From assembly GCF_018326005.1 (NCBI RefSeq), contig NZ_AP021903.1, positions 801,001 through 865,000 of the forward strand: a stretch of 64,000 bases of DNA, given 5' to 3'. Position numbers and translations under genes: made by a program. The DNA comes from Pseudomonas sp. Seg1 (lineage in GTDB: Bacteria > Pseudomonadota > Gammaproteobacteria > Pseudomonadales > Pseudomonadaceae). The notes beneath the pieces were generated by a model, which saw nothing but the letters and a program-made list of their open reading frames with translations, did no database searches and was not told where the DNA came from. Numbering within the stretch: position 1 is the stretch's first letter; each line of letters starts with the position of its first letter. Shown here piece after piece: positions 32,543-41,858 of this stretch.

Positions 32543-33820
32543 ATGAGTCAGCTGCGCCGCGTCGCGATCATCGGCGGTAACCGTATCCCTTTCGCCCGTT
32601 CCAACGGACCGTACGCTACCGCCAGCAATCAGGCGATGCTCACCGCCGCCCTCGAAGGCCTGATCGAACGCTACAACCTGCACGGCCAGCGCATCGGCGA
32701 GGTCGTGGCGGGCGCGGTGCTTAAATTGTCACGGGATATGAACCTGACCCGCGAATGCGTACTTGGCTCGCGCCTGTCTCCGACCACCCCGGCCTATGAC
32801 ATCCAGCAAGCCTGCGGCACCGGCCTGGAAGCGGCGCTGCTGGTGGCGAACAAAATCGCCCTTGGCCAGATCGACAGTGGCATTGCTGGCGGCGTCGACA
32901 CTACCTCGGACGCGCCGATCAGCGTCAGCGAGGGTTTGCGCAAGATCCTCCTGCAAGCCAACCGCGCCAAGACCACCGGCGACAAACTCAAAACTTTCCT
33001 GCAACTGCGCCCCCAGCACCTGATCCCGGAATTCCCGCGCAATGGCGAAGCGCGCACCGGCCTGTCGATGGGCCAGCACTGTGAGCTGATGGCGCAGACC
33101 TGGCAGATTCCCCGCGAAGAGCAGGATCAACTGGCCCTGGAAAGCCATCACAAACTGGCCGCGTCCTACAGCGAAGGCTGGCACAACGATTTGATGACGC
33201 CGTTCCTCGGCCTGACCCGCGACAACAATCTGCGCCCGGACCTGACCCTGGAAAAACTCGCGTCGCTGAAACCGGCCTTCGAAAAAAGCGCAAAAGGTAC
33301 GCTGACGGCGGGCAACTCCACGCCGCTCACCGATGGCGCTTCGGTGGTGTTACTCGGCAGTGAGGAATGGGCGAAAGAGCGCGGCTTGCCGATTCTCGCT
33401 TACCTGCGCGACGGCGAAGCGGCGGCGGTGGATTTCGTCAATGGTGCCGAGGGCCTGCTGATGGCGCCGGTTTATGCAGTGCCACGGTTGCTGGCGCGTA
33501 ACGGGCTGACCTTGCAGGACTTCGACTACTACGAAATTCATGAGGCGTTCGCTGCGCAGGTTTTGTGCACGCTCAAGGCCTGGGACGATCCTGAATACTG
33601 CAAAACCCGTCTGGGGCTGGATGCGCCGTTGGGTTCGATCGACCGCAGCCGGCTTAATGTCAAAGGCAGTTCGCTGGCGGCGGGGCATCCGTTTGCCGCG
33701 ACGGGTGGGCGGATTGTTGCGAATCTGGCGAAGTTGCTGGATGCGGCGGGCAAGGGCCGGGGGCTGATTTCGATTTGCGCCGCGGGCGGCCAGGGCGTCA
33801 CTGCCATCATTGAAAGATAA
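32543..33820 (+). CDS. Acetyl-CoA C-acyltransferase (thiolase, FadI-like)
   Basis: 425-aa thiolase. The nucleophilic Cys is ~91 in QQACGTGLEA; the catalytic His lies in YYEIHEAFAAQ (~332), the GHP motif in AAGHPFAATGGR, and the second Cys in ISICAAGGQG near the C-terminus. It either cleaves 3-ketoacyl-CoA or condenses acetyl-CoA units. AAGGAG lies 9 nt before the ATG. Divergent from fabG-maoC, suggesting shared regulation in acyl-CoA metabolism. Confidence 0.93.
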   Translation: MSQLRRVAIIGGNRIPFARSNGPYATASNQAMLTAALEGLIERYNLHGQRIGEVVAGAVLKLSRDMNLTRECVLGSRLSPTTPAYDIQQACGTGLEAALLVANKIALGQIDSGIAGGVDTTSDAPISVSEGLRKILLQANRAKTTGDKLKTFLQLRPQHLIPEFPRNGEARTGLSMGQHCELMAQTWQIPREEQDQLALESHHKLAASYSEGWHNDLMTPFLGLTRDNNLRPDLTLEKLASLKPAFEKSAKGTLTAGNSTPLTDGASVVLLGSEEWAKERGLPILAYLRDGEAAAVDFVNGAEGLLMAPVYAVPRLLARNGLTLQDFDYYEIHEAFAAQVLCTLKAWDDPEYCKTRLGLDAPLGSIDRSRLNVKGSSLAAGHPFAATGGRIVANLAKLLDAAGKGRGLISICAAGGQGVTAIIER

Positions 33821-34161
33821 ATCGGATCCTGTGGGAGCGGGCTTGCCCGGGATGAGGCCATCAGATTCAATATTTTTATTGACTGGGATATCGCCATCGC
33901 TGGCAAGCCAGCTCTCACAGGTTTATGCGGGCATGTTCAAGGCCACTTACAGGCCAATGTCAGATTCTGTCGCAAATGCCCTCAACACCGATCAGCTACA
34001 TTCACCACCGCCTCGGCTATGATTCGCCGCGGTCAGATTTTCGGCACAGTGTGTGCATTCTCAAGGTTCACAGGTCGGCAACCCCTCCCCGAGACGCGAG
34101 GATTGCCGTATAACGAGTGACATTCGCGTGTTTGGTAATAAAGGACCCACAATAAAAGCTG
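33821..34161. other. Intergenic region before the RIO kinase
   Basis: 341 bp holding a mixed-type REP pair (33830-33919) and the kinase promoter region; around 34095-34150 is a moderately AT-rich segment (ttgccgtataacgagtgaca). No further gene seen. Confidence 0.5.
33830..33919. repeat. Mixed REP pair (GGGCTTGCCC left arm, CTGGCAAGCCAG right arm)
   Basis: The left arm is tgtgggagcgggcttgcccg; the right arm is catcgctggcaagccagctc. The arms belong to two different REP sub-families, so the inner cores do not pair, although the outer tgtgggag/ctctcaca ends do. Confidence 0.85.
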
Positions 34162-35058
34162 ATGAAGACTCCAAAACGCATTGAACCCCTGATCGAGGAC
34201 GGTCTGGTCGACGAAGTGCTGCGCCCACTGATGAGTGGTAAAGAAGCAGCTGTTTATGTGGTGCGCTGCGGCAATCAGTTACGTTGCGCAAAGGTCTACA
34301 AGGAGGCGAACAAACGTAGTTTCCGCCAGGCGGCCGAGTATCAGGAAGGCCGCAAGGTTCGCAACAGCCGACAGGCCCGAGCGATGGCCAAAGGCTCCAA
34401 GTTCGGTCGCAAAGAGACCGAGGATGCCTGGCAGAACGCCGAGGTGGCGGCGCTGTTTCGTCTGGCCGGTGCCGGTGTGCGCGTGCCGAAACCGTACGAC
34501 TTCCTCGATGGCGTATTGTTGATGGAACTGGTGGCCGACGAATTCGGCGACGCCGCGCCGCGTCTGAACGACGTGGTGCTGGAGCCGGATCAGGCCCGCG
34601 AGTATCACGCGTTCCTGATTTCGCAGATCGTGCTGATGTTGTGTACCGGTCTGGTGCACGGTGACCTCTCCGAGTTCAACGTGCTGCTGACACCGACCGG
34701 CCCGGTCATCATCGACCTGCCGCAAGCAGTCGATGCAGCGGGCAACAACCACGCGTTCAGCATGCTCGAGCGTGACGTTGGCAACATGGCCTCATACTTC
34801 GGCCGTTTTGCGCCGGAGCTGAAGACGACCAAGTACGCCAAGGAAATGTGGGCGTTGTACGAAGCCGGCACCTTGCATCCGAACAGTGTGCTGACCGGTG
34901 AGTTCGACGATCCGGAGGACCTGGCCGATGTCGGCGGGGTGCTGCGCGAGATCGAAGCGGCGCGGCTGGACGAAGAGCGCAAGCAGGCGATTCGTGCGGC
35001 AGATGACGAGCCCAAGGGCAAGTCGGACGAGCCACCGCCTCCGCCATGGATGCAGTGA
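34162..35058 (+). CDS. RIO1-like protein kinase (PA4780 family)
   Basis: 298-aa atypical Ser/Thr kinase of the RIO family. Visible motifs: degenerate P-loop GKEAAVYVV (~27-35), ATP-binding Lys in CAKVYK (~46), catalytic loop LVHGDLSEFNVLL (~165-177), and metal-binding IDLPQAV (~188), where most RIO proteins have DFPQ. A charged C-terminus ends in PPPPPWMQ. Biological substrate in bacteria is unknown. The gene is monocistronic with a clear terminator. Confidence 0.9.
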   Translation: MKTPKRIEPLIEDGLVDEVLRPLMSGKEAAVYVVRCGNQLRCAKVYKEANKRSFRQAAEYQEGRKVRNSRQARAMAKGSKFGRKETEDAWQNAEVAALFRLAGAGVRVPKPYDFLDGVLLMELVADEFGDAAPRLNDVVLEPDQAREYHAFLISQIVLMLCTGLVHGDLSEFNVLLTPTGPVIIDLPQAVDAAGNNHAFSMLERDVGNMASYFGRFAPELKTTKYAKEMWALYEAGTLHPNSVLTGEFDDPEDLADVGGVLREIEAARLDEERKQAIRAADDEPKGKSDEPPPPPWMQ

Positions 35059-35070
35059 TCGTGTAAAGAG

Positions 35071-35096
35071 AAACCCGGCTTCGGCCGGGTTTTTTT
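35071..35096 (+). terminator. Rho-independent terminator of the RIO-kinase gene
   Basis: aaacccggc-ttcg-gccgggttt, a 9-bp stem with a UUCG tetraloop followed by a T-run, 12 bp after the stop codon. Confidence 0.95.
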
Positions 35097-35131
35097 GTGC
35101 CCGCCATTTTCCAGACAGCACCCAAAAAACC

Positions 35132-35223
35132 TGTGGGAGCTGGCTTGCCAGCGAAGGGGCCTGTACAGCCAATACATGTCTTCAGGCAGAACCACCGCTA
35201 TCGCTGGCAAGCCAGCTCCCACA
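35132..35223. repeat. REP inverted pair (CTGGCTTGCCAGC type)
   Basis: Facing arms between the kinase terminator and the MFS gene. Confidence 0.9.
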
Positions 35224-35290
35224 GGGGATGGTGGTGTTCTTGAAATGCGTGTGGGAATCTTGTCTGCTTCCGCACACTCAAGGACTGAAT

Positions 35291-36499
35291 GTGACCACCC
35301 CCCGCAACGCCTCCCTGATCATCACCGCCCGACTGATCTCCGATTTCGGCGCTTTCCTCAACATGGTTGCGCTGGCCACGTACGTCTATCTGCTGAGCAA
35401 CAGCGCCATGAGCGTCGGCATTTTCCTCGCCAGTCGCGTCGGCGGCGGGATTTTCGCCAGTCTGATCGGCACGCGGTTCTATCGGCGCTGGAGCGGGCGT
35501 TTGCCGCTGATTGCATTCGATCTGCTGCGTGCCAGCGTGCTTGGTCTGTTGCTGATCGTGCCGGTCAGTCAGCAAGCGCTGCTGTTGCCGCTGATTGCCT
35601 TCGGGCTGGGCTTTGGCAACTCAATGTTCGCCATCGGTCTCAACAGCCAGTTGCCCAGGTTGATCGAACCGTCGCAGTTGCTGAAAACAAACGCGTGGAT
35701 TACTTCGGCCTCTTCGGCGGCGATGGTCGGCGGCAGTCTGGTCTCGGGGTTGCTGGTAGCGGGTTTTGGCTTCGAAACGGTGTTCACCCTGAACGCGCTG
35801 ACCTATTTGCTGGCGGCGCTGTTGATTGTGCCGCTGCGTTTCGACGCTCCGAACCATAAAGCAGAGCCCGAGCGCGGCGAATGGTCGGCCCTCAAGCAAG
35901 GCCTGCGCAGTGCGCCAGTGATTGCCGCCATGCTCGCCGTGACGATGGCCGACACCTTGGGCAGCGCCGCGCACAACGTCGGTTTTCCGATCATCTCGAA
36001 ACTGCTCTCGCCCGAGTCGGCGAGCACCACGTTGGGCCTGATGCTGGCGGTATGGGCCAGCGGCAAACTGCTCGGTGCACGGATCGCCAGCCGCCTGAAA
36101 GGCTCGGACAACATCCATCTCGAACGGCGGTTTTTCTTTGGCGTGGCGCTGATGTCCTGCGGTTTCATCCTGATGTTTCAGCAGCACAGTCTCTACGGAT
36201 TGCTGTTGTTTTCCTTGCCGGCCGGGCTGGGTGACGGCTTCTCAGAAGTCGGCCTGATGTCGCGGCTGCAACGCGAACCGGAACACCTGCGCCTGCCGAT
36301 TTTCAGTTTCCTGACGCTGCTGCAAATGACCGGATTCGGCGTCGGCATGTTGATCGCCGCGCCGTTCTACGAGTGGTGGACACCGGGGGCCGTGGTCATG
36401 CTGTTCCACGGCATTCCCCTCGGCACCTTGCTCACGGTGAAAGGGCTGGCGCTCAGGCGCGGGCGGGTTGTGCGCAGCAGCCCGACGCCAGTTCCTTGA
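35291..36499 (+). CDS. MFS transporter
   Basis: 402-aa major facilitator with ~12 membrane segments, starting at GTG 35291 (AAGGAC upstream; the nearby ATG is out of frame and followed by a stop). N-terminus TPRNASLIITARLISDFGAFLNMVALATYVYLL. Resembles the MFS_3/enterobactin-exporter group (RVGGGIFASLIGTRFYRRWSGRLPLI). Its last 47 bp overlap the convergent cueR gene. Substrate not predictable. Confidence 0.85.
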   Translation: MTTPRNASLIITARLISDFGAFLNMVALATYVYLLSNSAMSVGIFLASRVGGGIFASLIGTRFYRRWSGRLPLIAFDLLRASVLGLLLIVPVSQQALLLPLIAFGLGFGNSMFAIGLNSQLPRLIEPSQLLKTNAWITSASSAAMVGGSLVSGLLVAGFGFETVFTLNALTYLLAALLIVPLRFDAPNHKAEPERGEWSALKQGLRSAPVIAAMLAVTMADTLGSAAHNVGFPIISKLLSPESASTTLGLMLAVWASGKLLGARIASRLKGSDNIHLERRFFFGVALMSCGFILMFQQHSLYGLLLFSLPAGLGDGFSEVGLMSRLQREPEHLRLPIFSFLTLLQMTGFGVGMLIAAPFYEWWTPGAVVMLFHGIPLGTLLTVKGLALRRGRVVRSSPTPVP

Positions 36500-36866
36500 G
36501 GATCGGGCAATCAGGGCGATGGTCGCCCTGACAATGCTCGACCAGATCCTGCAAGGTGTCGCGTAGCTCGCCGAGTTCGCGGATCTTCTGGTTCAACTCG
36601 TCGATGTGCTGCCGCGCCAGCGCCTTCACATCGGCGCTGGCCCGCTGGCGATCCTGCCAGAGCGTCAGCAGTTTGCCGACTTCTTCGAGAGAAAAGCCGA
36701 GATCGCGCGAACGCTTTATAAAAGCCAGTGTGTGCAAGTCATCATCGCCGTAGACCCGATAACCGCTGTCGGTGCGATGGGCCGCTTTGAGCAAACCGAT
36801 CGACTCGTAGTAGCGGATCATTTTCGCGCTCAGACCACTGTGCCGGGCCGCTTGGCCGATGTTCAT
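36453..36866 (-). CDS. cueR: Cu(I)-responsive transcriptional activator CueR
   Basis: 137-aa MerR-family activator. N-terminal winged HTH ([26 protein letters not shown]), a long dimerisation helix, and a metal loop with Cys112 and Cys120 spaced as in E. coli CueR ([12 protein letters not shown]), plus a CC pair in the tail. Its ATG overlaps the copA stop (ATGA), so it is co-transcribed after copA and should be autoregulated via the copA operator at 39293. Overlaps the convergent MFS gene by 47 bp. Confidence 0.95.
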   Translation of the reverse strand: MNIGQAARHSGLSAKMIRYYESIGLLKAAHRTDSGYRVYGDDDLHTLAFIKRSRDLGFSLEEVGKLLTLWQDRQRASADVKALARQHIDELNQKIRELGELRDTLQDLVEHCQGDHRPDCPILKELASGCCAQPARA

Positions 36867-39256
36867 CGGTGCTCCTCCAGATCCTTGGGTTTCCAGGTTT
36901 TCAACAGTAGCGCATTGCTCACTACGCTGACGCTCGACAACGCCATCGCCGCGCCGGCCAGCACCGGGTTGAGGAAGCCGAACGCCGCCAGCGGAATGCC
37001 GATCAGGTTGTAGACGAAGGCCCAGAACAGATTCTGGCGAATCTTCGCGTAGGTCTTGCGGCTGATCTCCAGCGCCGCCGGCACCAGCCGTGGATCACCG
37101 CGCATCAGCGTGATGCCCGCTGCGTGCATGGCGACGTCGGTGCCGCCGCCCATGGCGATGCCGATGTCGGCGGCAGCGAGTGCCGGAGCATCGTTGATGC
37201 CGTCGCCGACCATGGCGACGACGCCGGTTTTCTTCAGTTCGGCGACGGTGGCGGCTTTGTCCGCCGGCAGAACTTCGGCATGAACGTTTTTAATGCCAAG
37301 GGCCTCGGCCACCACGCGCGCACTGCCGCGGTTGTCGCCGGTCAGTAAATGGCTGTGGATATCGCGTGCGGCGAGTTGTTGCACGGCTTGCAGTGCGCCC
37401 GGCTTCAAGGTGTCACCGAAGGCGAACAAACCCAGTACGCGCAGCTCGGGGCTTTGTTCGATCAGCCACGACAGGGTTCGGCCTTCGGCTTCCCAGGCCT
37501 TGGCGGATTCGCTGAGGTTGCCTGCACTCAATCCGCTTTCTTCCAGCATCCGCCGATTGCCAAGGGCCAGACGCCGACCGTCCAGCGTGCCAGCGATGCC
37601 ACGACCGGTCAGTGACTGGCTGTCGCTGATATCCGGCACCGGCAGATTTCGCTCGGCGGCCGCGTCCAGCACCGCTTTGGCCAGCGGATGCTCGCTGCCG
37701 CGTTGCAGGGCCCCGGCCAATTTCAGCAGCGTATTTTCATCGCCATTGACGGCACTCAAATGCGCGATGCGCGGGGTGCCGGAGGTCAACGTGCCGGTCT
37801 TGTCGAACACCACGCTGCTGACTTCATGGGCGCGTTCCAGTGCTTCGGCGTCCTTGATCAGAATGCCGTGCCGCGCCGCCACGCCAGTGCCGGCCATGAT
37901 CGCCGTCGGCGTGGCGAGACCGAGGGCGCAAGGGCAAGCGATCACCAGAACCGCAACGGCGTTGATCAACGCGGTTTCCAGCGGTGCGCCGTACAGCCAC
38001 CAACCGATCAGCGTTGCCAGGGCCAGGACCAGCACGGTCGGCACGAACACCTGGCTGACTTTATCCACCAGTTTCTGGATCGGTGCTTTCGCCGCTTGAG
38101 CGTCTTCGACCAGACGAATGATCCGCGCCAGCACGCTTTCCGCGCCGAGTGCGGTGGTGCGCACCAGCAAGCGACCTTCACCGTTGATCGCACCACCGGT
38201 GACTTTGTCCCCCGGTTGTTTCGGCACCGGCAGACTCTCGCCGCTGATCAAGGCTTCGTCGGCGTGGCTCTGGCCCTCCAGCACTTCACCGTCGACCGGG
38301 AAGCGCTCGCCGGGTTTGACCAGCACTTGATCGTCGAGGCGCAGGGCGCTGATGGCGACGTCCTGTTCGCGGCCGTCGATCACCTGAATTGCCCGTTCCG
38401 GCCGCAAGGCTTCAAGGGCGCGGATGGCACTGGCGGTCTGGCGTTTGGCGCGGCTTTCGAGGTATTTGCCGAGCAGCACCAGGGCAATCACCACCGCCGA
38501 CGCTTCGAAATACAGATGTGGCATGCGCCCGGCGGCAGTCGCCCACTCATAAAGACTCAAGCCATAACCGGCGCTGGTGCCGAGGGCGACAAGCAAGTCC
38601 ATGTTGCCGGCCCCGGCGCGCACGGCTTTCCACGCCGCCACGTAGAACCGTGCACCGAAGATGAATTGCACTGGCGTGGCGAGGGCGAATTGCGCCCAGG
38701 CGGGCAGCATCCAGTGAATGCCGAACGGTTGCAGCAACATCGGCAAGACTAGCGGCAGGGCGAGGGCGATCGCGCAGATCAAAGCCCAGCGCTCGTGCTT
38801 CAGGCGCTGTTGCTGGTTATCGGTGGGTGGGTTTTCGGCTTGCCAGACGCTGGCTGAATAACCGGCCTTGCTGACGGCATCGAGTAGGGTTTGCGCGTCG
38901 ATCTGGCCGAGCAGTTCGAGGTGCGCGCGTTCATTGGCGAGGTTGACGCTGACGCTTTTCACTCCGATGACTTTGTTCAGGGCGCGCTCGACACGACCCA
39001 CGCAGGAGGCGCAGGTCATGCCATCAATTTTCAATTCGAGGGTATGTTGCGGCACGCTGTAACCGGCGCGCTCAACGGCGTCCATCAGCGCCGGCAAGCT
39101 GTCGCCGGGCGCGTGCACGCGGGCCTGCTCGGTGGCGAGGTTGACGCTGACGGCACTGGCGCCGCTGACTTTGCTCAAGGCCCGCTCGACACGCCCGGCA
39201 CAACTGGCGCAGGTCATGCCGGCAATCGGCAGATCGAAAGTGATGGATTCGGACAT
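36863..39256 (-). CDS. copA: Cu(I)-exporting P1B-type ATPase CopA
   Basis: 797-aa inner-membrane copper pump. Two N-terminal HMA domains each carry GMTCASC; eight membrane segments include the CPC motif in [14 protein letters not shown]. The catalytic DKTGTLT, HP motif (SEHPLAKAV) and [10 protein letters not shown] are intact. It exports cytoplasmic Cu+ to the periplasm. First gene of copA-cueR, with a CueR operator 37 bp upstream of the start. Confidence 0.97.
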   Translation of the reverse strand: MSESITFDLPIAGMTCASCAGRVERALSKVSGASAVSVNLATEQARVHAPGDSLPALMDAVERAGYSVPQHTLELKIDGMTCASCVGRVERALNKVIGVKSVSVNLANERAHLELLGQIDAQTLLDAVSKAGYSASVWQAENPPTDNQQQRLKHERWALICAIALALPLVLPMLLQPFGIHWMLPAWAQFALATPVQFIFGARFYVAAWKAVRAGAGNMDLLVALGTSAGYGLSLYEWATAAGRMPHLYFEASAVVIALVLLGKYLESRAKRQTASAIRALEALRPERAIQVIDGREQDVAISALRLDDQVLVKPGERFPVDGEVLEGQSHADEALISGESLPVPKQPGDKVTGGAINGEGRLLVRTTALGAESVLARIIRLVEDAQAAKAPIQKLVDKVSQVFVPTVLVLALATLIGWWLYGAPLETALINAVAVLVIACPCALGLATPTAIMAGTGVAARHGILIKDAEALERAHEVSSVVFDKTGTLTSGTPRIAHLSAVNGDENTLLKLAGALQRGSEHPLAKAVLDAAAERNLPVPDISDSQSLTGRGIAGTLDGRRLALGNRRMLEESGLSAGNLSESAKAWEAEGRTLSWLIEQSPELRVLGLFAFGDTLKPGALQAVQQLAARDIHSHLLTGDNRGSARVVAEALGIKNVHAEVLPADKAATVAELKKTGVVAMVGDGINDAPALAAADIGIAMGGGTDVAMHAAGITLMRGDPRLVPAALEISRKTYAKIRQNLFWAFVYNLIGIPLAAFGFLNPVLAGAAMALSSVSVVSNALLLKTWKPKDLEEHR

Positions 39257-39292
39257 CGGTCACGCTCCCTGTAGAAGTTGCCTACAGGATCA

Positions 39293-39313
39293 ACCTTGCC
39301 ATGCGGGCAAGGT
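39293..39313 (-). promoter_or_regulatory. CueR operator in the copA promoter
   Basis: accttgcc-atgcg-ggcaaggt, a perfect 8-5-8 dyad. On the minus strand TTGACC overlaps it and a 19-bp spacer leads to gatcct as the -10, the over-long spacing typical of MerR-family activated promoters. Confidence 0.88.
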
Positions 39314-39345
39314 CAAGCGCCAATCTTTGAGGCACCATCAATCAA

Positions 39346-39373
39346 TGTGGGAGCGAGCAAGCCCGCTCCCACA
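39346..39373. repeat. Compact REP hairpin
   Basis: tgtgggagcg-agcaagcc-cgctcccaca: a single short palindrome rather than a doublet, as if the spacer of a REP pair had been deleted. Between copA and the 127-aa secreted protein gene; it may end the latter's transcript. Confidence 0.85.
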
Positions 39374-39384
39374 TGGGGATTTGC

Positions 39385-39768
39385 TTAGTAGCCGAGATCG
39401 GTGCGCTTCAAGTACATGCCTTCCTGGTTCATCGCGATTCGGAACTTCAGGATGTCGCCGGCATGCAGTTTGATCTCCTGCGAACCCGGCGCGAGCATGC
39501 CCGGGTTGCAGCCCGGCATTTGCCCCGGCAGCAGTTTAAGCCGTAGCGAGACATTGCCCGGCGGCAGATTGAATGAGGTGCTTTGCTCCTGAAACAGGCG
39601 CGCCGACAGTTGATCCTGAATGTAAACGCCGATCTCGCAGGACGTCGCTACTTCCAGGCGCTCGCGGGAAATGATCAGCACGCCATAATCCTCGCCGGCG
39701 GCTTGCACCTGAGGGATAGCGGCAAACAGGCCGAGGAAGCCAAACAGGCTGAAAGCTGACCAGCGCAT
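39385..39768 (-). CDS. Small secreted protein, copper-locus neighbour
   Basis: 127-aa protein with signal peptide ~1-23 (FAAIPQVQAAG). The mature part has three Cys-containing or Gly/Pro motifs (ATSCEIGVYI, PGQMPGCNPGMLAPGS) and a repeated strand-like pattern suggesting a small beta-sandwich. AGGAG precedes the ATG. It lies between copA and copZ, divergent from copZ. I do not recognise the family; a role in envelope copper handling is only contextual. Confidence 0.75.
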   Translation of the reverse strand: MRWSAFSLFGFLGLFAAIPQVQAAGEDYGVLIISRERLEVATSCEIGVYIQDQLSARLFQEQSTSFNLPPGNVSLRLKLLPGQMPGCNPGMLAPGSQEIKLHAGDILKFRIAMNQEGMYLKRTDLGY

Positions 39769-39858
39769 GGCTGAATCTCCTGAATTTATGTCATTGATGC
39801 ACGCAGCTTGGCCGAGCGCGGCGCCGATTGCCAGCCCGGCAGTTTATTCAAGAACTTG

Positions 39859-39879
39859 ACCTTGCCATCGTGGCAAGCT
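39859..39879 (+). promoter_or_regulatory. CueR operator in the copZ promoter
   Basis: accttgcc-atcgt-ggcaagct, matching the copA operator in 7 of 8 positions on the right arm. TTGACC (39856) is followed by a 19-bp spacer and gaaact (39881-39886) as the -10. It directs transcription toward copZ. Confidence 0.88.
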
Positions 39880-39918
39880 CGAAACTGCCGGCAACCTCAC
39901 TCAAAAGGAGTCATTTGC

Positions 39919-40116
39919 ATGCAAGTGTTCAATGTTGAAGGCATGACCTGCGGTCACTGTGTCAAAGCCATCACCAACGCCTTACAGGCCAAGGATCCGG
40001 CGGCCAGTGTGCGCGTCGATCTGGCGGCCAAGGAAGTCGGCGTCGAAAGTGCGCTGAGTGCTGAGCAGGTCATCGAAGTCATCAGCGAAGAAGGCTACGC
40101 AGTGAAACTGGCCTGA
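39919..40116 (+). CDS. copZ: Copper chaperone CopZ
   Basis: 65-aa single HMA domain, MQVFNVEGMTCGHCVKAI, with the Cu(I)-binding MTCGHC. It delivers Cu+ to CopA. Start fixed by AAAAGGAG at 39903-39910. Transcribed from its own CueR-type promoter, divergent from the 127-aa secreted protein gene. Confidence 0.95.
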   Translation: MQVFNVEGMTCGHCVKAITNALQAKDPAASVRVDLAAKEVGVESALSAEQVIEVISEEGYAVKLA

Positions 40117-40123
40117 TACAAAT

Positions 40124-40230
40124 CCCTGTGGCGAGGGAGTTTGCTCCTGCTGGACTGCGCAGCAGGCCCATTGTTTCTGGCCTGGATATAAATCGGGGCC
40201 GCTGCGCGCCCCAGCGGGAGCAAGTTGTGG
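40124..40230. repeat. Extragenic palindromic repeat, GAGGGAG...CTCC type
   Basis: ccctgtggcgagggagtttg with ctcctgctgg and gcgcagcaggcc, then a degenerate complement (cgctgcgcgccccagcggga). It belongs to another P. fluorescens repeat class, distinct from the other REPs in the window. Confidence 0.6.
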
Positions 40231-40328
40231 TTTGTCAGATTTTTAATTGTTAGCGAGCTATCGGAATGTTCAAGGCGTTCGGGCGCGGCTAGACTGTCGG
40301 GCTGCCGACTTGCCAACCTGGATGCCTG

Positions 40329-41525
40329 ATGAACTTCCGTACCATTCTGATTCTCGGTGCCTTGACTGCCTTCGGGCCGTTGGCCATCGACTTTTATCTG
40401 CCTGCCTTTCCGTCCATGGCGCTGGCGTTCGGCACCGACGAAAAACACGTGCAGATGACCCTGGCGGCGTATTTCCTCGGTTTGTCCATGGGGCAGCTGT
40501 TGTATGGCCCGGTCGCGGATCGCTTCGGGCGACGGATTCCTCTGCTCACCGGTCTGGCACTGTTCACGCTGGCCTCACTGGCCTGTGCCTATGCACCGAA
40601 CCTGGACTGGCTGATCGGCGCACGCTTCGTGCAAGCGCTGGGCGGCTGTGCGGGCATGGTGATTGCGCGGGCGGTGGTCAGTGACAAATGCGATGCGGTG
40701 GGTTCGGCGAAAGTCTTCTCGCAGTTGATGCTGGTGATGGGCCTGGCACCGATTCTGGCACCGATGCTCGGCGGGCTGCTGGTCAACACCACAGGCTGGC
40801 AGTCGATCTTTCTGGTGCTGACCGGTTTCAGTGCGTTGGCGGGGCTCGCCGTTGCACTTGGCTTGCCGGAAAGCATGCCAGCGCATATGCCACGCCAACC
40901 ATTGTCCGGCGCGTTGCGCCAATACGGGCGCTTGTTCAAGGATAAAGTCTTTCTTGGCCACGCCCTCACCGGCGGCATTGCCGTCGCCGGGATGTTTTCC
41001 TACATCGCCGGTTCACCTTTCGTCTTCATCAAACTCTATGGCGTGCCGGCCGAGCATTTCGGCTGGCTGTTCGGCACCAACGCGGCAGGTTTCATTCTGG
41101 TGGCGCAGGTCAATGCACGGCTGTTGGCCAAGCGCGGTCCGGCGTTTCTGCTGGCGCGTGCGGTGTGGGTGTATCTGTTGGCGGGGCTGACACTGCTGGC
41201 GGTCAGCGCGCTTCATACCGAAGCGTTGTGGCCGTTACTGATTCCGTTGTTCATCTGCATCGCCAGCCTCGGCTGCATCCTGCCCAACGCTGCGGCCTGC
41301 GCAATGAACGGCCAGGGGGCGCGGGCCGGCAGTGCGTCGGCGCTGATGGGCTGTCTGCAGTTCAGCGTGGCTTCCGGCGCTGCTTCGCTGGTGGGGATTC
41401 TGCACGACGGCAGCGCCATGCCGATGGCCATGGTCATCAGCCTGTGCGGTCTGCTGGTGGTATGCGTCGCGATGCTCACCCGGCGTTTGCAGAATGCCCG
41501 GGCGCTGGCGCAAGCGGCTGTCTGA
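40329..41525 (+). CDS. Bcr/CflA-family MFS multidrug exporter
   Basis: 398-aa DHA1-type exporter with 12 membrane segments. Signatures: FGPLAIDFYLPAFPSM (motif D1-like), the loop GPVADRFGRRIPLL (motif A), RFVQALGGCAGMVIARAVV (motif C-like region) and APMLGGLL. Typical Bcr/CflA length. Not linked to copper by sequence; the CueR regulon ends before it. Confidence 0.92.
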   Translation: MNFRTILILGALTAFGPLAIDFYLPAFPSMALAFGTDEKHVQMTLAAYFLGLSMGQLLYGPVADRFGRRIPLLTGLALFTLASLACAYAPNLDWLIGARFVQALGGCAGMVIARAVVSDKCDAVGSAKVFSQLMLVMGLAPILAPMLGGLLVNTTGWQSIFLVLTGFSALAGLAVALGLPESMPAHMPRQPLSGALRQYGRLFKDKVFLGHALTGGIAVAGMFSYIAGSPFVFIKLYGVPAEHFGWLFGTNAAGFILVAQVNARLLAKRGPAFLLARAVWVYLLAGLTLLAVSALHTEALWPLLIPLFICIASLGCILPNAAACAMNGQGARAGSASALMGCLQFSVASGAASLVGILHDGSAMPMAMVISLCGLLVVCVAMLTRRLQNARALAQAAV

Positions 41526-41531
41526 GCAGAC

Positions 41532-41705
41532 TCAGCCGGCGGCGCGCTGCTGGCTGCGGTCGGGAATCTGATGGGGCGCGCAAATTCGCGCTTCGAGGGT
41601 GCGAGTGAAGGCCAGGGCCTCGGCTTCACTGCGGAATGTCACGGCGTGTTGATCGAGTCGAACCTGCCATTGAGACTTTGCCACTTCTTTTATCAGGATC
41701 TTCAT
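41532..41705 (-). CDS. Small hypothetical protein (57 aa)
   Basis: Reading from 41705: MKILIKEVAKSQWQVRLDQH, then AVTFRSEAEALAFTRTLEAR and a C-terminus ending QQRAAG. A strong Shine-Dalgarno (GGGAGGTC, 5-6 nt) precedes the ATG, and codon use is that of real Pseudomonas genes. The pattern (positively charged strand, W-QVRLD, then an EAEALAF helix) resembles small DUF-type proteins found singly in Pseudomonas, possibly a KTSC/DUF2188-like fold. Convergent with the Bcr/CflA gene, 7 bp apart. Function unknown. Confidence 0.75.
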   Translation of the reverse strand: MKILIKEVAKSQWQVRLDQHAVTFRSEAEALAFTRTLEARICAPHQIPDRSQQRAAG

Positions 41706-41804
41706 TGCTGACCTCCCTTGCGTAAAAGATGTATCGCAGAGGCTTCGATTCTAGTCCTGAATACGATCGCAATTGTGACAAAGGTCAAGCATCTGACTGA
41801 CGGC

Positions 41805-41846
41805 AAAAAAACACCGCAGCCCGGGCAGGAACTGCCGCAGGCTGCG
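41805..41846 (-). terminator. Rho-independent terminator of the alcohol-dehydrogenase-like gene
   Basis: cgcagcc / ggctgcg 7-bp stem with a 18-nt partly paired loop; on the minus strand it is followed by gtg and seven T residues (41811-41805). Confidence 0.75.
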
Positions 41847-41858
41847 ATCTTTTGATCT

